Below are positions 34,366 through 51,743 of a DNA stretch of 64,000 bases, piece by piece. The translations under genes were made by a program, and so were the position numbers. Source of the stretch: Adineta vaga (taxonomy: Eukaryota > Rotifera); the NCBI GenBank assembly GCA_021613535.1, contig CP075497.1:10416001-10480000 (forward strand), given 5' to 3'. The notes beneath the pieces are model-generated. The model was not told the DNA's origin. It searched no databases and saw only the letters and a program-made list of their open reading frames with translations. Position 1 is the first letter of the stretch; each line of letters opens with the position of its first letter.

Positions 34366-36389
34366 ATGGATATCGAAGAAAATCAAAGTTTAGATAAAAC
34401 AACAATAACTGATCAAAATAGTTTAGTACTTCCACAAGGATCAATCATAACTTTTTATTCTTTAAATTATACAATACATACACAAAAATATTGTAATATA
34501 TGTCCATTACCATTTATAACAAAGAAATATCAACGAATTCTTTATGATATTAATGGTGTATTTAGACCTGGCATGAATGCTATTCTTGGACCAACTGGTA
34601 GTGGAAAATCATCATTATTAGATATATTAGCTGATCGAAAAGATCATCAAGGTCTTGATGGACAAGTTCTAATGGATGGACAGAAGCAAACAAATGATTT
34701 TAAACATCGAGTTGGTTATGTTGTTCAAGATGATATTATAAGTGGAACATTAACAGTACGAGAAAATTTAATATTTTCAGCAAATCTTCGTTTATCGAAA
34801 ACCATTTCTCGACAAGCGAAAAAGGCAATTGTTCAACAAGTTATCGAACAATTAGGATTAGAAAAATGTGCTGATTCCAAAGTAGGTACGGAATTATTAC
34901 GTGGAATATCAGGTGGTGAAAGAAAACGAACAAATATTGGTATGGAATTAGTTTTATCACCATCTATCTTATTTCTAGATGAACCAACGACAGGTAAATT
35001 AGTAAACATATCAAATCGTTCTTTTAAAAAAAATATTTTTCAATCAGGTCTTGATTCATCAACAGCTCGTAATGTTATGGAATATCTTCATCAATTATCA
35101 CGACGAGGACGTATGTAATCTTTCTGAATTTATCTTTTGTAAAAATCTTCTTCAAATTATTTTTTAGGTACAATTATATTTTCAATACATCAACCTAGTT
35201 ATTCCATTTTTAAACTTTTTGATACTCTATTTTTGATAGCAGCTGGTCACTGTATTTATCATGGTCCTTCTAATCGAATTCTTTCGTATTTTTCTTCGAT
35301 TGGTTATGTATGTGAAGAACATGATAATCCTGCAGATTTTCTTCTTGATGTAACACAAGGTGATCGTTATGCATCGGACAATGAGAACCAAATTCTGACA
35401 AAAGACATGAACAAAATGCTCATCGTTTACATGATTTATATATCAAATCAGATATTTATGCGTCAGTTCTTCAAGATATTAATCAAACAAATAATCAACA
35501 ACTAAATGTTACAAAAGATCATCCCAAACACAATATATCGACTTCACGTTTAAATGAAATTCTCTATGTTTCTCAACGTACATTACGAAATGTTTATCGA
35601 AATCCAACGTTAGTTATTATGCAAACAGTAGTAACGATATTCTTTGCAATACTTGTTGGTCTGATTTATTTACAAATTGACCGTAGTGAAGATACAGGAG
35701 TGAAAAATCGTATGGGTGCAATATTTTTTATTGTTACTAATCAAATTATGGCTAATCTATCAGCAATTGAATTATTTCTTAAAGAACGTACTTTATTTAT
35801 TCATGAAAATGCAAGTGGATATTATCATGTTTCGACATATTTTCTCGCTAAATTAGTATGTGATCTTATTCCATTACGTATAGTTCCATCGATTCTTTTT
35901 TCAACGATTGTTTATTTTATGATTGGTTTTCAACAAACAGTCGAGAAATTCTTTATTTTTTATTTTGCGATCTTTACAACAACAACATGTGGAGCTGCAT
36001 TTTGTTTTTTACTTTCTGCCAGTGTAGAAGTTTTTGGTATTGCTAATTTATTAGCGGCGATGTGTTTCGTTTTAATGATGGTCTTCGGCGGATTTCTAGT
36101 TGAAATATCATCCGTTGTCAGTTTTCTATCATGGATTAAATGGGTTAGTATATTTCGATATTCATTCAATATAATTAATATCAATGAATTCAGTGGTTTG
36201 ACACTTTGTTTAAAAAATAATGCAACAATTTGTCCAATCAATGGAACATTTATTATACATAATGTTGCTCATATTGAGTATGAAAATCAATGGGATTTAT
36301 GGAAAAATTTTGTAGCATTAGGTTCGATGACAATCATATTTTTCATTTTGGCATATATACAACTATTTCGAATGAAGAAAACGAAATAA
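34366..36389 (+). pseudogene. ABCG2-like: ABCG2-like half-transporter with an internal frameshift
   Basis: Exons 34366-34993, 35048-35110 and 35168-36389. Seen: Walker A GPTGSGKSS (from residue 75), VVQDD, LTVRENL, signature ISGGERKR, Walker B ILFLDEPTTG, IIFSIHQP, NPADFLLD, then a six-helix membrane domain with IHE-SGYYHVS typical of ABCG2. Role if functional: ATP-driven exporter working as a dimer. Odd: near 35380-35390 the frame changes. The frame used through NPADFLLDVTQGDRY runs on to a stop at about 35505, while homology to ABCG2 (HDLYIKSDIY) continues in another frame and then on to 36389. No GT-AG intron fixes this. Either it is a pseudogene, or the assembly has a one-base error. The rest is intact, so decay would be recent. 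Confidence 0.75.
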
Positions 36390-36546
36390 TCAGATCAATT
36401 TCAAAAGTTCTATAAACTAGTTCACTATTTATTTTTTCAGTCAGTTTTCGTTTTGTATTTATTTATCGATGTATTTGCTTTGATTAATAAAGATATTGCA
36501 TTTAGATATATTATATGCGCTTTTTTTCTTACTTTTTCTCTCATGT

Positions 36547-37123
36547 TTATGAATTCGTCTGTAAATGATGTTCACATTCCTGAAGGTCTACAAAAAATGC
36601 CTGAAGATTTCGTTCGATCTGTGGTTTCATCGAAAATAAAATCTTGATGAATATGAAAATCATCGAATGACACGACCGGTTTTATTTGGTGATACATTCA
36701 ATCCTGAATTTGAAAAATTTGATATACCGAAACTTTCGAATGAAAAAAGTCCAGAGGAACATCATTTTTCTTCAACAAATAATCTCAACAACTTTACCAT
36801 TTCGGACACTTGATTACGAACAAATCGAAGAAATTATTCATGAAGGAGATATTGCTGATGCCAGTAAACAAAAAAAATTGATTTATGCATAAAATCAATA
36901 TCTGATTCTAAAAGCATGTCAAGCAGGCGATTATTTTGGAGAACGTGCTCTGTTATATAATGAATGTCGTGCAGCAACTGTAATCGCTCTAACAAATTGT
37001 CAATTATTGGTACTTGACCGAGCTGATTTCAATCGTTTATTAGGTAGTGCGAAGTATGTATTGAAACGTAAAGCAGAACATTATGAAACTATCGTTAAAG
37101 ATATACAAAATAAACATATGTAG
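36547..37123 (+). pseudogene. Relic of a PKA type II regulatory subunit
   Basis: Fragments in three frames line up with the PKA-RII order. A docking/dimerisation-like start (VHIPEGLQKMPEDF) comes first. Then comes a pseudosubstrate-like piece (RMTRPVLFGDTFNPE, compare the RII pattern R-R-x-S-V-x-A-E-x-x-N-P). A helix like the start of cAMP site A (PFRTLDYEQIEEII) follows. Last is the end of cAMP site B with the phosphate-binding cassette GDYFGERALLYNECRAAT and VLDRADFNRLLG. There are two frame changes (about 36640-36660 and 36740-36760), an in-frame TAA at 36890, and most of site A and the start of site B are missing. It is clearly non-functional as PKA-R. It sits 160 nt after the ABCG2-like gene. 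Confidence 0.78.
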
Positions 37124-37221
37124 TCATACATTTCTCTCTTTCTTTTGACTCGGTAGTTGATTAAAAAAGCATAGAAAACCATATGATGCCATTCATAAAT
37201 TGCACTCAAACTGTGTGAACG

Positions 37222-37828
37222 ATGAATGTGACTTGGAATGAAAGCGAACATTGGTTGAATGATATTCAATTTGGAAATCTTGGTGCAGCTTTATTTATTA
37301 TTGCGTATATTGGATTTTATGGATTAGGAATTATTTGTTTCTTTGGACAACAATTAAATGAAATACAACGACAACGATTTGAATTACCAGCAACATTCTT
37401 AAAAACACTCTGGGATGTTCCAAGTAAAAATAAACTCTATGGTTTGTATTACAAGAATCCAATGATATATTTTCATTTGAACTTAATTTCTTTTTCTTTT
37501 TTTAGAAGAATTATCAGATGTTAATCGTTTAAAACGAATATTTTATTGTTATTTCAATGAACATGAATCATGTACAACAATTAATAATGCAGAACTTCGA
37601 TCTATTGCTGAAGAACGTGCTTATGCATGTGCAATAAAATATCGCGAAAAAATCCGACGTTTACATTTATCTCATGCAGATTATTATTTAGATACAATTC
37701 CACGTTTATCTGTTAGTGAAAATGAGTTTCAAGAACAAATTTTAAAATCATTGCCATCATCACGACGAACAGAAATGAAAACAACTAAAGAGTTTGATTA
37801 TGAATATTTGTCAATATCTGTTGTTTAG
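37222..37828 (+). CDS. Orphan single-pass membrane protein
   Basis: Exons 37222-37441 and 37506-37828 (64-nt intron, phase 1); 180 aa. Seen: a short N-terminus with an NVT/NES glycosylation-type sequence, one hydrophobic helix at about residues 21-43, then a charged region of about 135 residues with helical, basic-acidic character and three cysteines. The topology (short outer N-terminus, one TM, longer inner domain) loosely recalls small channel-accessory subunits. No family motif could be confirmed. It lies 98 nt after the PKA-RII relic but is itself intact. Confidence 0.6.
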
Positions 37829-37864
37829 AAAGTGATTCATTTTGTTTATTTGTATGAATTTTCT

Positions 37865-38515
37865 TTAAATACTACGATTTTGTAAACGCCAATTTTCTTC
37901 CATCTTACGTTCTCGATTTCCCCATCCAAAACTGGAACCATTTGAACGAAGATTATTATGAGATAAATTCATCTTTCGAGTATTGTTATTCATATTTGTC
38001 TGTAATGCTTGTTGAATTGGAAGAATATTTCTTGTTGCTGTCGAAGTATTAGTGAATGATGATGGAGTTAATGCAGATAACATAGCTGAAATCTTCTGTG
38101 ACGAAACATTCTAGTATAAAAAGCATTTTAGAAATATCTTACGAGTGAGAATTATAAATGAGCTGTCTAATCGTTATCGAGAAATTTCTATTCAATCTTT
38201 ATAACTACTTTTGATAATACACACAATGTGATTTATCTCTATTTTGCATAAGTCTTTCGGTATGATTTGATTCAATTACGTACTATTGAAGGCATCAAAA
38301 GTGGGTGCAATATTTGTTGTTGTTTCTTCGTATTTGTTGTATTAACAGAATTTTCATCGATTGTTTTCTCTTGGATACCATTGTGGTTTTGTATCTGAAC
38401 TAAGCTTATAGATTGTTATCAGTTTATTCGATGAATTACTCACTAAATTTCGTTGTAAATTAGCCAAAAGTAAAACTTTCGCTGTTAATTCAGGATTTAA
38501 TGATTGAAAAGTCAT
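37865..38515 (-). CDS. Small orphan protein, polar and Asn/Ser-rich
   Basis: Exons 38515-38444, 38394-38284, 38110-37865, all phase 0; 142 aa. The N-terminus is helical (LTAKVLLLANLQRNL); the rest is polar, rich in Asn, Thr, Gln and Ser, ending in a basic/aromatic tail (GWGNRERKMEENW). No signal peptide, TM segment or known domain. Support is the consistent frame across three exons with good splice sites. It converges with the membrane-protein gene at 37828, with stops only 36 nt apart. It could be a short nuclear or RNA-related protein, but this is a guess. Confidence 0.5.
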
Positions 38516-38854
38516 ACTTCGTTTTATTGATAAATAAACAGATTGTATATATATTCTTTTTTTTTGTCGTTAAGAATGCAAAACAGACACACTAACAAGA
38601 CGACAATTGATGAAAGATAGATGATTTTTCACTAAGGAAAAATACGTTCGAAAGAATTCGTTTGCGCTTATTTATTCTCTTTTCACTTGACAACATTGAT
38701 ATAAATAAAGTTAAAATTTCCATATATTTCTTTTTAAAATAGGTTCAAATAACAACGGAGTGAGAAAAAAACAACATGGAAGAAACAAGTAGATAAACTA
38801 GATTAACTAAAGAGAAGTAAAAGAGAGAGTGAGAGAAATGGTAGACTATTGTGA
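38516..38854. other. Intergenic, no gene seen
   Basis: AT-rich gap of 339 nt between the small orphan gene and the 3' end of HSPA5; nothing recognised. Confidence 0.45.
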
Positions 38855-41023
<2,169 letters not shown>

Positions 41024-41877
41024 TGTTTATGCAATGAATGAGAAAAGATTCTATATCTATCTAAAAGACAAAGAGTAAATGTATCGATGTAGAACAACGG
41101 ATTGTCTTATTTATGTTGAGAAAAATCATGTTGAAAATCAAGTCAATGAGTGTATTGAATCGATAAATCCATTCGTTTCGTTATTCATTTGTTCTATTAT
41201 ATTCTATGTGAAGATGTGCATTTGTTTTGTAACAAATACCGCGTGTAGAAGAACGATTCGTCTATCAACGAAGATATTTATGTGGCCCTCCATTGAATAT
41301 TACAGCTGTTTAAACGAGTAAGAAAATGGTTGACAATTCAAGTGAAACAATCGACATATTTCAATTATACTTGTAGAGTAAAAATTTATTTTAACATATA
41401 TAAAACTGTCATTTTCCTAAGAAACATCAGCAATGTCGTTTGTAAACTATTCTATGATAGATGGTGCTAATATCTATGTATTAAAATTCTTTTGAACTCT
41501 AATGTTTGTCATAGAGAACGAGTCGATTATTTAGAATCAATTTCATAGTGTCGATTTGTAAATGTAAGATATGTTAGATTTTATTCTACAAAAAACATTC
41601 AAAGCTCCATGATATGAGTAAAGAAACCATTGTATACATATTACATACATTGATACTAATCGCATGTATCTTTTGGTACGGAAAGAAAATCTCATATAAT
41701 CATCAATGTTCTTCTGTTTCCAAGAATAACATATCCAGAGCACGTTATCTTAATGTACGATTGGTGCGTTGACTATTGTTGATGTATATCCGACATCGCT
41801 AATAAATATAAACTTACAATAGTCAAAAAAATATCATTCAATCAAAACGATAGTTTAGTTTACAAATATAAGATACA
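41024..41877. other. Divergent promoter region, no gene seen
   Basis: Between HSPA5 (minus) and the small gene at 41878 (plus). Expected to hold the BiP promoter. I did not see a canonical ERSE (CCAAT-N9-CCACG) or a clear heat-shock element. Confidence 0.45.
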
Positions 41878-42182
41878 ATGTTTTCTTTACGAATCTTCCG
41901 ATTAATTATGGTTACTATCATTCTTGGTGGTTTGATCGGTAAATCTAAACAATTGTAAAGGAATGTATATCTTTATTGATATTTTTAGTTTTGATTTCAA
42001 ATCATTTCAATTATAGAGTTCCTGTTGATAACATGGTTGGAAAAAAAATAGTTCCAGAAAAGAAACAACATAATCAAACAAGAATACGTAATTCTGTCAA
42101 TGATTTGAGCAATGGTGTTATTGGAACTAATTCTGCAGAAAAGGAAAATGTTGAAATGATCGTCAATATTAAAGCAAAATAA
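41878..42182 (+). CDS. Small signal-anchored or secreted orphan peptide
   Basis: Exons 41878-41938 and 41989-42182 (50-nt intron, phase 1); 84 aa. The N-terminus has a hydrophobic stretch (about residues 6-24, IFRLIMVTIILGGLIVLI) that would serve as signal peptide or anchor. The rest is polar and basic with an NQT glycosylation site and no cysteine. No family was recognised. Support comes from the frame across the intron, good splice sites and the signal sequence; the short length keeps confidence moderate. Confidence 0.45.
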
Positions 42183-43986
42183 TAATTTATATGATTGCAT
42201 GATCTGTTTTGTTTGATTACATATGTACAAATGTGATGTGATGGAAATGAAATTTGTTTTAAAAAAAATATAAGAAAAATACATTATATTCATTTTTTTG
42301 ACTTATCCTTTCAATAATTTAACTAATAGATTATATGATTTCTAGGTAAAGTTAATAAATATATTCAAAATTCTGATTGACTATAACTTCATGACTAGAA
42401 ATGAGAAGAATTCTTCTTAATCGTTTGTATGATCAATCTTTTCTTTTTGTAGCAAATAATTGTTTTATTCAAAACCAACTCGATTTTCATAACGAACAAA
42501 ATTACAATGCCAATGTCAGGACAAAGGTACACTGACGTAGAGAGCTATGATTTTGACGCCCATTAGTTTTTATGTCTCTTGGCTATTATTTATAACGGCT
42601 GGTTGACATTCAAAATTTGATTCTAATCCATTTATTCTCATGCTATAGTCTATTGTTAGTCAATGAATAATAGTGTCTATATTAATGAAACTCTTATCGT
42701 CATGAAATACAATAGAATTGGCAGTAAGAATAAAACAAAGATCAAACTAATATTAATAAATTGTTTCATGCTGTTTAGTAGAATTACTTTGAGAGTTCAT
42801 ATACTAAATGGCAGTATGCCAAAACTTTCATTCTGAATATATTGATATATATTCGAATTTGATTTCTGGAGAAATCTTTCTTTGATTTATTCTTATTCTG
42901 TATGTTAATATGACGTTTTCTTGCACTGATATTTATAATTTCATTAGGGTTTTTTAATTATTTAGGATGAAAGTCTCTAAAGATTCTCACCTGAGATTTA
43001 TTAACAAAAGATATATCTATATTTAACAATTTTAATAAAAAGAAATTTTTCTCGATCAATTAGTTACAAAATCATACTTTTTTCTCACCTCTAGTCTTAT
43101 TTTATAGAAGAATTTTGAATGAATTCCTTACACTAGTTCATAAATAGAAACTAATTGTCTATTTTAGTAGATACATTCATGACATTTTATACCCATGAAA
43201 TGACATCAGAATTCTTTTTTTTTGATTTATATACAAAAAATGAAATGAAGAGAAACAAACGAAAGATTATTTATTTTGGTGATAAACTTATTTTGTTCAC
43301 ATGGGCTGAGTGTCATTGATCAGACATACATTGAAAACAAAAACAAAAGAGGAAACGAATTGACCAAAGAAAGGAAAAAGATCACCTAGTGGTTGAATTT
43401 TTCATCATCACTGTGTAGGTGTGCCGCTTTCTTCTGAATATACATGTACAAAAGAAAAATTGAATCGAAGGAAAACGACAAGAACCGAAAAATAACATCA
43501 TCATTGTTGTGCAACACCGAAGCAAAAAAAGAAGAAGAAGAAGAAGAAGAACAAAAATCAAATAATTTCAAAAAAAAGGTAAAAGAACAACAGTCAACAT
43601 ACAAGAACATACACCGGGATTCACACATTAAAGTACATTGGAGAAGAAAACAAAGTGAGAAGAATGAAATATATATATATATGTATAAGAGAAGAGATAG
43701 TACGTGTGTGTGTGTATGTAAAGATAGATATAATCATTCATTATTTAATAGTTAAGTAGGATGGTGCGCGAAGAAGAGTTCCTGTCGGCGAATGACAAAA
43801 GAAAAAGAAGACTGAATAGATGAGTAGGAAGGAGCGTCATACGCCCATCAAATCGACAGGAGTTCTTCTGATCTTCGTTTAGTTAGTAAAAATAGATTCT
43901 TGTTGTTTGACAGTTTGTTTCGTTGTGTTTGAGCAAACGTTCTGAGAAAGAAAAGATGATTACATTCAAAGTAATTCATTTTTCTA
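42183..43986. other. Intergenic, no gene seen
   Basis: AT-rich spacer of 1.8 kb. A (GAA)n tract at 43531-43551 and a (GT)n tract near 43705 produce a spurious Glu-rich open frame. Nothing else recognised. Confidence 0.5.
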
Positions 43987-48055
<4,069 letters not shown>

Positions 48056-50916
48056 CTAAACACCACCACCACTTCGTTCAGGCGGAGCATTGCTTTTTAT
48101 TTTACCAATACGAGCAGCTTTAACAAAATGACTGGTCGAAACGGCACCAGTATTTAATGCACTCATTAACTAAATCAAAGAAAAGAAATTATATGAAAAT
48201 CTATTTTCGAAATAGTTTGTTCGTTCGTACTTGTAGAAATTCTTCTGTTTCAATTATTCCATTTTGATTTTGATCAACTTCACGCATTAAAATTCGAAGT
48301 TCTTCTTCGGATATATCACTTGTTGAAACCTATTTAACAAAAGATTAGTTGTGTTCAATCAACTTGATAAAGATTTATGAATAATTAAACGATAAAATTA
48401 CTCACCTGTAAATGTCGTTTTAAATCACTAAGTGTAAGAAAACCTTTATTGCCAACATCAATTTGTCGAAAATGTTTCATATAATAGCCCATTTCTTCAC
48501 GAGTAAAGTTAATTGGGACATTTCGACGCATATCACGTTTCAAATTAAGACCCATTTCACGAAGAAGAAATGTTTTCGCACGATCAGTTTCTTCCTATTT
48601 TCAAAAAAAAGAAAGAAAAATGAATTCGAATATTACTAAATAAAATCAAGTTTCTTTTTTTCTGCTCTAACTTTTTGTTTTTGTTCGTTCCATTTTAATT
48701 CTTTTGCCATGATTTCTATAATGCATGGAAGAGCTTCTTCAGCTGCAAGAACATTCAGAAATGAAAGACGTGTACGACGCGCAAGAACATCTACAGCTGT
48801 ACGAGCATATTCTTTAACTGCGTAGTTTACTTCAGCTTCAATATAAGGAAACTCTTCATGTAAACGTTTACCAACAACGGGCCAACGTTTGCCTGTTAAT
48901 GATGATAAATCAGCTACTTTATTTGCTTCATCACCATACGTATTTGAAAGATGAACAGCAACCTAATTCATTCAAATGAAATTAATGCATAGAAACACAA
49001 AACGAATGTTGAAAAAGAATTACCTCAGTTTCGATACCATAATCTTGAACAAGACGTATGTAAGATGTTGGCGTCCATGTTTCTCCACCAGTTAATATTA
49101 AACCTTTTGTAACACAACCATTTTTTGGTTCAAGATTTGCCGATTTTATACAACGATCTACTGTTTCTTCGGCCATCTGTCGATAGGTAGTCCATTTTCC
49201 TCCTAAGAAAAATATTCGATTGATTTCTTGCTGAGATTTTTTTCTTTTTTCAATGATTGTTTTACCTCCAATTGTCACAAGTCCTGTATCACTAACATGA
49301 ATAATATGATTTCGTGCAAGTGATTGAGTATCTTTCTTATTAGGATTTAGGACAAGTGGTCGAATACCAGACCATGCTGCAAGAACATCTCCACGGCGTA
49401 CTTGAACATCCGATGAGAGATAATTTTTCACTTCACCCAATATAAAATCAACATCTGCAGTTGAAGGTGATGGATAGTCAGTGACTTCACAAGGTGTATC
49501 CGTTGTACCTTTCGAAAAGAAAACACAATTTAAGTAACAAAATATAGAATTTCTATACCAGCCATCGTATGTTTTTGCCAGGGTAGAAAAAAGATAACAC
49601 GTCCATCAGATGTATTTGGATCGAGTAGACCCATATTATTGGGACTATAATAATCTGGTAAAACAACATGAACACCAGATGATGGTTGACAAATTTTTGA
49701 TGCTGTTTGATCATCCATTTGTCGTATTGCATCTGTATATGGTCCCGTTGCATTGACAACACATTTAGCTCGTATAGTAAATTCTTTATCTAAATTCATT
49801 TTATTGTATCAATATATTTTCTTTCTATTTTCTTTTTGTTTTTTACATACTTCGATAACGATCTAAACATTTTACACCACGAATAATTTTCTTTGTCTCT
49901 GATTTTCCTTCACCTTTATCCACCTGAATAGTTTCATGAATAAAATCTGTTACAGCACAATGATTCGCAACATTTGCACCCATTCGTGCTGCAGTAAACG
50001 CCAGGGCAATATTCATTCGTGCATCATTATGTTGTCCATCATAATAGACAATAGCACCAACAAGTTTATCTTTTTTTAACATTGGAAATAATTCCAATGC
50101 TTTCGTTTTTGATATTAAATATGACCATCGTAATAGTTGTCGACCTGATACCATATCATATGCTTTAATACCCGCATAGAAATACGGTAAAAGATACCAT
50201 CTAAATAATCAATCAAATCAATTTGATTAAATATCTTTTTCTTCGTTACTTATAAACAGGCAACATGATTGGCAATGGATAAGATAAATGTGGTGCAATT
50301 TTAAGAAGATTACCACGTTCAGATAAAGCTTCTTTTACCATATGATACTAGTAGATAAAAAAAAACTATAAATTTTATTCATTTTTGCAAAAAATCTGAT
50401 TGAAATACTTGTTCGCGATCAAATTGCATTATTGCTTTTTGTAAATATCGAACGCCACCATGAATTAATTTCGTCGATCTTGATGATGTACCACTACTAA
50501 AATCATATTTTTCTACTAGAGCAACTTTTAGACCTATTGAAAGAAATAGCAAATCAAACAATTTCATCTATTGAAGTAAAATAATTTACCGCGACTTGCT
50601 GCATCAACAGCGATTCCACAACCAGTAGCACCACCACCAACAACAACAATATCATATTCAGACCCTTTCGCCATTAAATCTATTTGAGCTTCTCGTGATG
50701 GATAGTCATCTAACCATACTGAAGGTCGATGTAATGCAGGTTCCGCCGCTTTCAATTTGTTTTTCTAAATATAGGAAAGAAAAGTTCAAAATCAGATATT
50801 TGATGAATATTCCAGTTTACTTCGATGAGATATTGACCAAAGAAACCAGTACCAATTGCTGATGTACATAGCAAAAGGCCATGTCGGATAAAACGACGAC
50901 TAAAACTACGCGGCAT
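48056..50916 (-). CDS. GPD2: Mitochondrial glycerol-3-phosphate dehydrogenase with EF-hands
   Basis: Twelve exons: 50916-50821, 50764-50590, 50533-50409, 50347-50250, 50200-49851, 49789-49559, 49508-49266, 49202-49024, 48962-48672, 48594-48406, 48329-48231, 48169-48056; 729 aa (human 727). Seen: N-terminal basic/hydrophobic targeting region, FAD-binding [88 protein letters not shown], then a C-terminal calmodulin-like part. The second EF-hand loop is canonical ([12 protein letters not shown]). Role: FAD enzyme on the outer face of the inner mitochondrial membrane. It oxidises glycerol-3-phosphate to DHAP and passes electrons to ubiquinone. Calcium activation fits the EF-hand. Confidence 0.96.
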
Positions 50917-51743
50917 ATCTGCAACAAAAAATAATCAGTAAAATTTCGCTGTACAAAAGTTCTATGAAATGAAACCACAATCATTCATAAAAGTACTCAG
51001 CGTCAATGTGTGCGAAATATACGGCGAGTAGAACGCAGACAGTCAACGCGTGTATAATTTATAATGATTCATGATTGGCTCATTACGATCGTTAATATGA
51101 TAGATGTCAGAAGAATCATTCCTGTAATCAAAATACACTATACATATGCATGCCATAGGTGAAATCAATAGCCATTATATTTTATTTATAACATTTGTCG
51201 AAAAGAGAACAAACTTCAATGCTTGTTGTACCGAAAAAAACTTTCTCGGTATCTCTCGATAGTTACTTTGGTACCTTAAAGAATATATTCTATACAAAAT
51301 CGACTGTTCTTTACTTTTTTTTTATTTCGATCATAAATCTATACGTAACACATTCATATATGAGAATGATGCAATGTTAGAAAATGAAAAGAAGCATAGA
51401 CAAATATATCTTTGTTAATCTCTCTCTCTCTCTCTCTATGTAAATATTTTTAAAATGCTAATTGCTTTTCATATTTAAATTAGTCTAATACTTCGAAATT
51501 TAATAACCAATGCAGCGAAAAGAACTATAATACTTTATTACGCCGAAAGGCAAAAGAAAAGATTGATGCAAAAATTCTGTTCAACAGATAAAAACACGAA
51601 ATAAGAATCAGAAATGATATATCATATTCAAACAATAAATTACATATTCGTATAAAAGAAAAATATGAATATGAATTCTTGATAAAATAACACAAAGATT
51701 TCGTTTTCGTTCATTAGAATTTCTATTATTTGATTCCTTGAAA
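50917..51743. other. Intergenic, no gene seen
   Basis: Upstream flank of GPD2 and 3' flank of the esterase gene. Contains a (TC)n microsatellite at about 51420-51437. Confidence 0.5.

Noticed and set aside
43444-43755. Glu/Lys-rich open frame of 103 codons
   Set aside because: It is created by a GAA microsatellite and GT repeat; no start context, splice sites or family match.
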